Under the pieces are notes generated by a model, which was given only the letters and a program-made list of their open reading frames with translations, did not search any database and had not been told where the DNA came from. A stretch of 7,685 bases of DNA from an uncultured Bacteroidota bacterium (GTDB lineage Bacteria; Bacteroidota; Bacteroidia; Bacteroidales; 4484-276): NCBI GenBank assembly GCA_903930725.1, contig CAIYZW010000081.1:1-7685 (forward strand). Direction: 5' to 3'. Shown one piece after another: positions 5,454 through 7,685 of the stretch (position 1 is its first letter; each line of letters begins with the position of its first letter). The translations under genes were made by a program, and so were the position numbers.

Positions 5454-6454
5454 GAGTTGCAATAAATGGCTTTGGCCGAATTGGAAGATCAGTTTTCAGA
5501 ATATTAAATGACCGTGACGATATTGAAGTTGTTGCAATTAACGACCTTTTTGATAATAAAGTTTTGGCTTATCTGCTCAAATACGACACTGTTATGAAGG
5601 GTTTTGGTCAGAATGTTCATCTTGATGGCGAATATCTGGTTACTCCCAAAGAAAGGGTTAAAATGCTCACCATTAAGGATATGAGTGAGTATCCGTGGAA
5701 AGAACTTGAAATTGATGTAGTTATCGAGGCTACCGGGGTTTTCCGCTCACGTGCAAAACTTCAGCCACACCTCGATGCTGGCGCAAAAAGAGTTATTTTA
5801 ACTGTGCCTGCAAAGGACGAAATTGACGCAACCATTGTTATGGGCGTTAACGACGATAAATTACTTCCCGAACACCGCATTGTTTCCAACGCAAGTTGCA
5901 CAACCAACTGCCTTGCGCCAATGGTAAAAGTTTTAAATGAAGCTTTTGGGATCGTTGAAGGATTAATGACCACAACCCACGCTTACACCAACGATCAGCG
6001 CCTTGCTGATGTTCCTCACTCAGATTACCGCCGTGGTAGGGCCGCAGCCGAAAACATTATTCCAACAACAACCGGCGCTGCCAAAGCTGTTGGACAGGTT
6101 ATTCCCGAAGTCAAAGGAAAACTCGATGGCATGGCTCTGCGTGTGCCCGTGCCGGATGGTTCAATCGTTGACCTCGTGGTTGAAGTTGCAAAAGATGTTA
6201 CTGTAGCTGATGTTAATGCTGCCGTGAGACTTGCTTCAAAAACTCCGGGAATGAAGAATATCCTCTATTATTCTGACGAAAAAATCGTATCATCAGATAT
6301 CGTAGGAAATTCATATTCATCTATTTATGATGCCGAATACACCAAAGTTCTTGGTAAACGCTTCGTAAAAGTCCTCAACTGGTACGACAACGAATGGGGT
6401 TATTCAAACCGCGTTGTCGACCTTATCACTAGATTTGCAGAATTCGATAAATAA
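5450..6454 (+). CDS. gap: Type I glyceraldehyde-3-phosphate dehydrogenase (phosphorylating, probably NAD-dependent)
   Basis: 334 residues, the normal GAPDH length, with every expected motif. These are the dinucleotide-binding GFGRIGR (7-13), INDL with D32 for the adenosine ribose, active site SNASCTTNC (146-154) with nucleophile C150, general base H177 in TTTHAYTNDQ, phosphate-site R195 and R231, TTTGAAK (206-212), and NEWGYSNR (314-321) that positions the nicotinamide. Asp32 followed by Leu, plus Pro189-His190 in the S-loop, favours NAD over NADP; this is an inference from the family. It converts glyceraldehyde-3-phosphate, phosphate and NAD to 1,3-bisphosphoglycerate in cytoplasmic glycolysis and the reverse in gluconeogenesis, acting as a tetramer. 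Its ATG overlaps the stop of the cysteine-less paralogue (ATGA, 5450-5453) and is preceded by a strong Shine-Dalgarno. A terminator follows 21 nt after the stop, so this is the last gene of the operon. Confidence 0.97.
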   Translation: MRVAINGFGRIGRSVFRILNDRDDIEVVAINDLFDNKVLAYLLKYDTVMKGFGQNVHLDGEYLVTPKERVKMLTIKDMSEYPWKELEIDVVIEATGVFRSRAKLQPHLDAGAKRVILTVPAKDEIDATIVMGVNDDKLLPEHRIVSNASCTTNCLAPMVKVLNEAFGIVEGLMTTTHAYTNDQRLADVPHSDYRRGRAAAENIIPTTTGAAKAVGQVIPEVKGKLDGMALRVPVPDGSIVDLVVEVAKDVTVADVNAAVRLASKTPGMKNILYYSDEKIVSSDIVGNSYSSIYDAEYTKVLGKRFVKVLNWYDNEWGYSNRVVDLITRFAEFDK

Positions 6455-6475
6455 ACCAAACCGGTTTAATATTTG

Positions 6476-6512
6476 AAAAGGAGAATGGCTCGCGCTGTTC
6501 TCCTTTTGTTTT
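6476..6512 (+). terminator. Rho-independent terminator of the GAPDH operon
   Basis: The arms AAAAGGAGAA (6476-6485) and TTCTCCTTTT (6498-6507) are perfectly complementary over 10 bp. The stem can extend inward through two G·U and two G-C pairs to a TCGC tetraloop (6490-6493). The T-rich tail TTTTGTTTT closes it. It starts 21 nt after the gap stop codon. Because the A-run opposite the T-tail makes the hairpin nearly symmetrical, only + strand genes need it here. Confidence 0.9.
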
Positions 6513-6638
6513 GAAGCGAAGGCTGTTTATTATTCCATCAATGTTTACCAAAATCTTTACCTGGCAGTTTTACGGCTAATTTCAACAAATTCCCTCTTTT
6601 TTATTCAATAAAATTTCCATTAAATAAATCGAGCCGAT

Positions 6639-6647
6639 TACTTTTGC
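6639..6647 (+). promoter_or_regulatory. Bacteroidota-type -7 promoter box upstream of the secreted MORN-repeat gene
   Basis: TACTTTTGC matches TAnnTTTG and lies 18 nt before the ATG at 6665, downstream of the GAPDH operon terminator. A possible degenerate -33 element is TTTC at 6614-6617, 21 nt upstream. Transcription would begin near 6653, leaving a leader of about a dozen bases. The rest of the spacer 6513-6638 shows no gene or structure I can support. Confidence 0.55.
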
Positions 6648-6664
6648 ACTTTAAAATTTGGATT

Positions 6665-7685
6665 ATGAATAGAATGATTTTGATAATTGTGCTTTTAATG
6701 GCCTCTGCAGGCCTGAATGCCCAGGCTTTTGAATTGGCGTTACAACAATCGAACTGGCCTGTAGTTTTTGATAATTTCTGGAAAGTAGCCGTAGCACCAT
6801 CTGCTCCGATGTATTACAGGGATTTTAAACCCTTTTCTGGTAGCCGTGCCGGTGGCAGTATCCGCGATTATTATATTTCGGGGAAGTTACAGATGGACGG
6901 AACAACAAGTAGCAATCTGATGGCAGCAGACCCTAACGAATACATCAAAGAAGGAATATTTACCTGGTATTATGAAAACGGGAATATTTCGGCAATCTCC
7001 TTTTTCCGCAACGATAAACTGGAAGGGCAGCGCTCGGCATTTTCGGAGGATGGCGAATTGACAGAGGAAGCTTTTTATAAATCTGATAAAATGCATGGTT
7101 ATTACAAATCTTACCACAAAGGAGGAAAACCCTGGTTTGTTGCTAAATATGATAATGGACTACTGGTTGATAACTTTGCGGAAGAGTTTTTGGAAAACGG
7201 TACTCGTGCAACAGTTTATGTTGAGAATTTTGTGTCGGCAACAAACAGCTATAGTTGGCCAATGGGTGATTACTCAACCTATTCGGCCAGTATTGAACCA
7301 ATGACAGGATTAAAAATGACTGATTCGGATAATGAGCGGCTGGGATTTCACTTCAAAAAACCACCAATTTTAAGCGGAACGCCATTTTACTTTAGTTGCA
7401 GGGTATCATCATTTTCGGGAAATAAAGGATCGTTTTATGGTTTAACTTTCGATTTTGTTGATTGGGAAAATTATAAGTACTTCCTAATTTCGGATAATGG
7501 CAATTATGCTGTTGGGAAATATGAAAAAGGCGCCAATGTTTACACCGTTTCACCCGCCTACAGCGATGCCATTAAAAAGCGCCAGGAAATCGGTGAGTAT
7601 TACTATGATAATGTAAACGATCTTGAGGTTGCAACCATTGAAGGGAAAACGACATTTACGATAAACAAAAAAAACGTTTACAGCA
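6665..7685 (+). CDS. Secreted MORN-2-type repeat protein with a C-terminal beta-sandwich-like region (3' truncated by window edge)
   Basis: The frame is open from ATG 6665 to the right edge (340 codons, no stop), so the gene continues beyond the window. Residues 1-19 form a signal peptide (MNRMILIIVLLMASAGLNA) with probable cleavage after LNA. Residues about 69-190 hold successive units of roughly 23 residues of the YwqK/MORN-2 kind, for example EGIFTWYYENGNISAISFF, then GYYKSYHKGGKPWFVAKYD, then FAEEFLENGTRATVYVENF. Residues about 225-290 (GFHFKK, FYFSCRVSSFSG, FYGLTFDFVDWENYKYFLIS) recall concanavalin-like/LamG-type jelly-roll domains seen in secreted Bacteroidota proteins; this is a pattern impression. 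No catalytic residues are recognised and the function is unknown. A role at the cell surface or in the periplasm is inferred from the signal peptide. The ATG is supported by the signal peptide and the promoter box just upstream; M4 is an alternative start. Confidence 0.82.
   Translation, partial: MNRMILIIVLLMASAGLNAQAFELALQQSNWPVVFDNFWKVAVAPSAPMYYRDFKPFSGSRAGGSIRDYYISGKLQMDGTTSSNLMAADPNEYIKEGIFTWYYENGNISAISFFRNDKLEGQRSAFSEDGELTEEAFYKSDKMHGYYKSYHKGGKPWFVAKYDNGLLVDNFAEEFLENGTRATVYVENFVSATNSYSWPMGDYSTYSASIEPMTGLKMTDSDNERLGFHFKKPPILSGTPFYFSCRVSSFSGNKGSFYGLTFDFVDWENYKYFLISDNGNYAVGKYEKGANVYTVSPAYSDAIKKRQEIGEYYYDNVNDLEVATIEGKTTFTINKKNVYS

Noticed and set aside
6458..6467. Palindrome AAACCGGTTT just after gap
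   Set aside because: A 10-bp perfect palindrome with no loop cannot form a useful hairpin alone, and the strong terminator 9 nt further on explains the region; no operator role can be supported.

Overview
The window looks like chromosomal core-genome DNA from a member of the Bacteroidota, probably an environmental Bacteroidales/Marinilabiliales-type lineage. This is inferred from protein character, from mostly A-rich leaders without Shine-Dalgarno sequences, from TAnnTTTG-type -7 promoter boxes, and from the pairing of a sigma-54 activator with an LptE-type lipoprotein. I could not run a search, so the taxonomic call is a judgement. All genes are on the + strand. I see no mobile elements, tRNA or rRNA genes, or CRISPR arrays.

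Layout. (1) 1-1215: the 3' end of hpt (purine salvage), with obgE (ribosome-associated GTPase) starting 2 nt after its stop. (2) 1216-1311: a short spacer with an imperfect hairpin, then a PAP2-type membrane phosphatase that probably starts at TTG (1312-1890). (3) 1976-4268: a three-gene envelope-linked unit, consisting of a sigma-54 activator with no N-terminal sensor domain, an LptE-like outer-membrane lipoprotein 1 nt downstream, and a gamma-class carbonic anhydrase-like hexapeptide protein. (4) 4428-6454: two tandem GAPDH-family genes joined by an ATGA overlap. The second is a fully canonical GAPDH. The first keeps the fold but has Ser in place of the catalytic Cys and has lost several other cofactor- and phosphate-binding residues. 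A strong intrinsic terminator follows. (5) 6665 to the window end: the beginning of a secreted protein with MORN-type repeats, preceded by a good Bacteroidota-type -7 box and open at the right edge.

The most notable content is the GAPDH-like apparent pseudoenzyme, translationally coupled to a normal GAPDH through a near-perfect Shine-Dalgarno sequence that is unusual for this phylum. The layout suggests the two proteins are made together and may act together, for example as a mixed tetramer or a regulator-enzyme pair. That is inference and not shown by the sequence. The orphan sigma-54 activator next to lptE is a second point of interest for envelope regulation.
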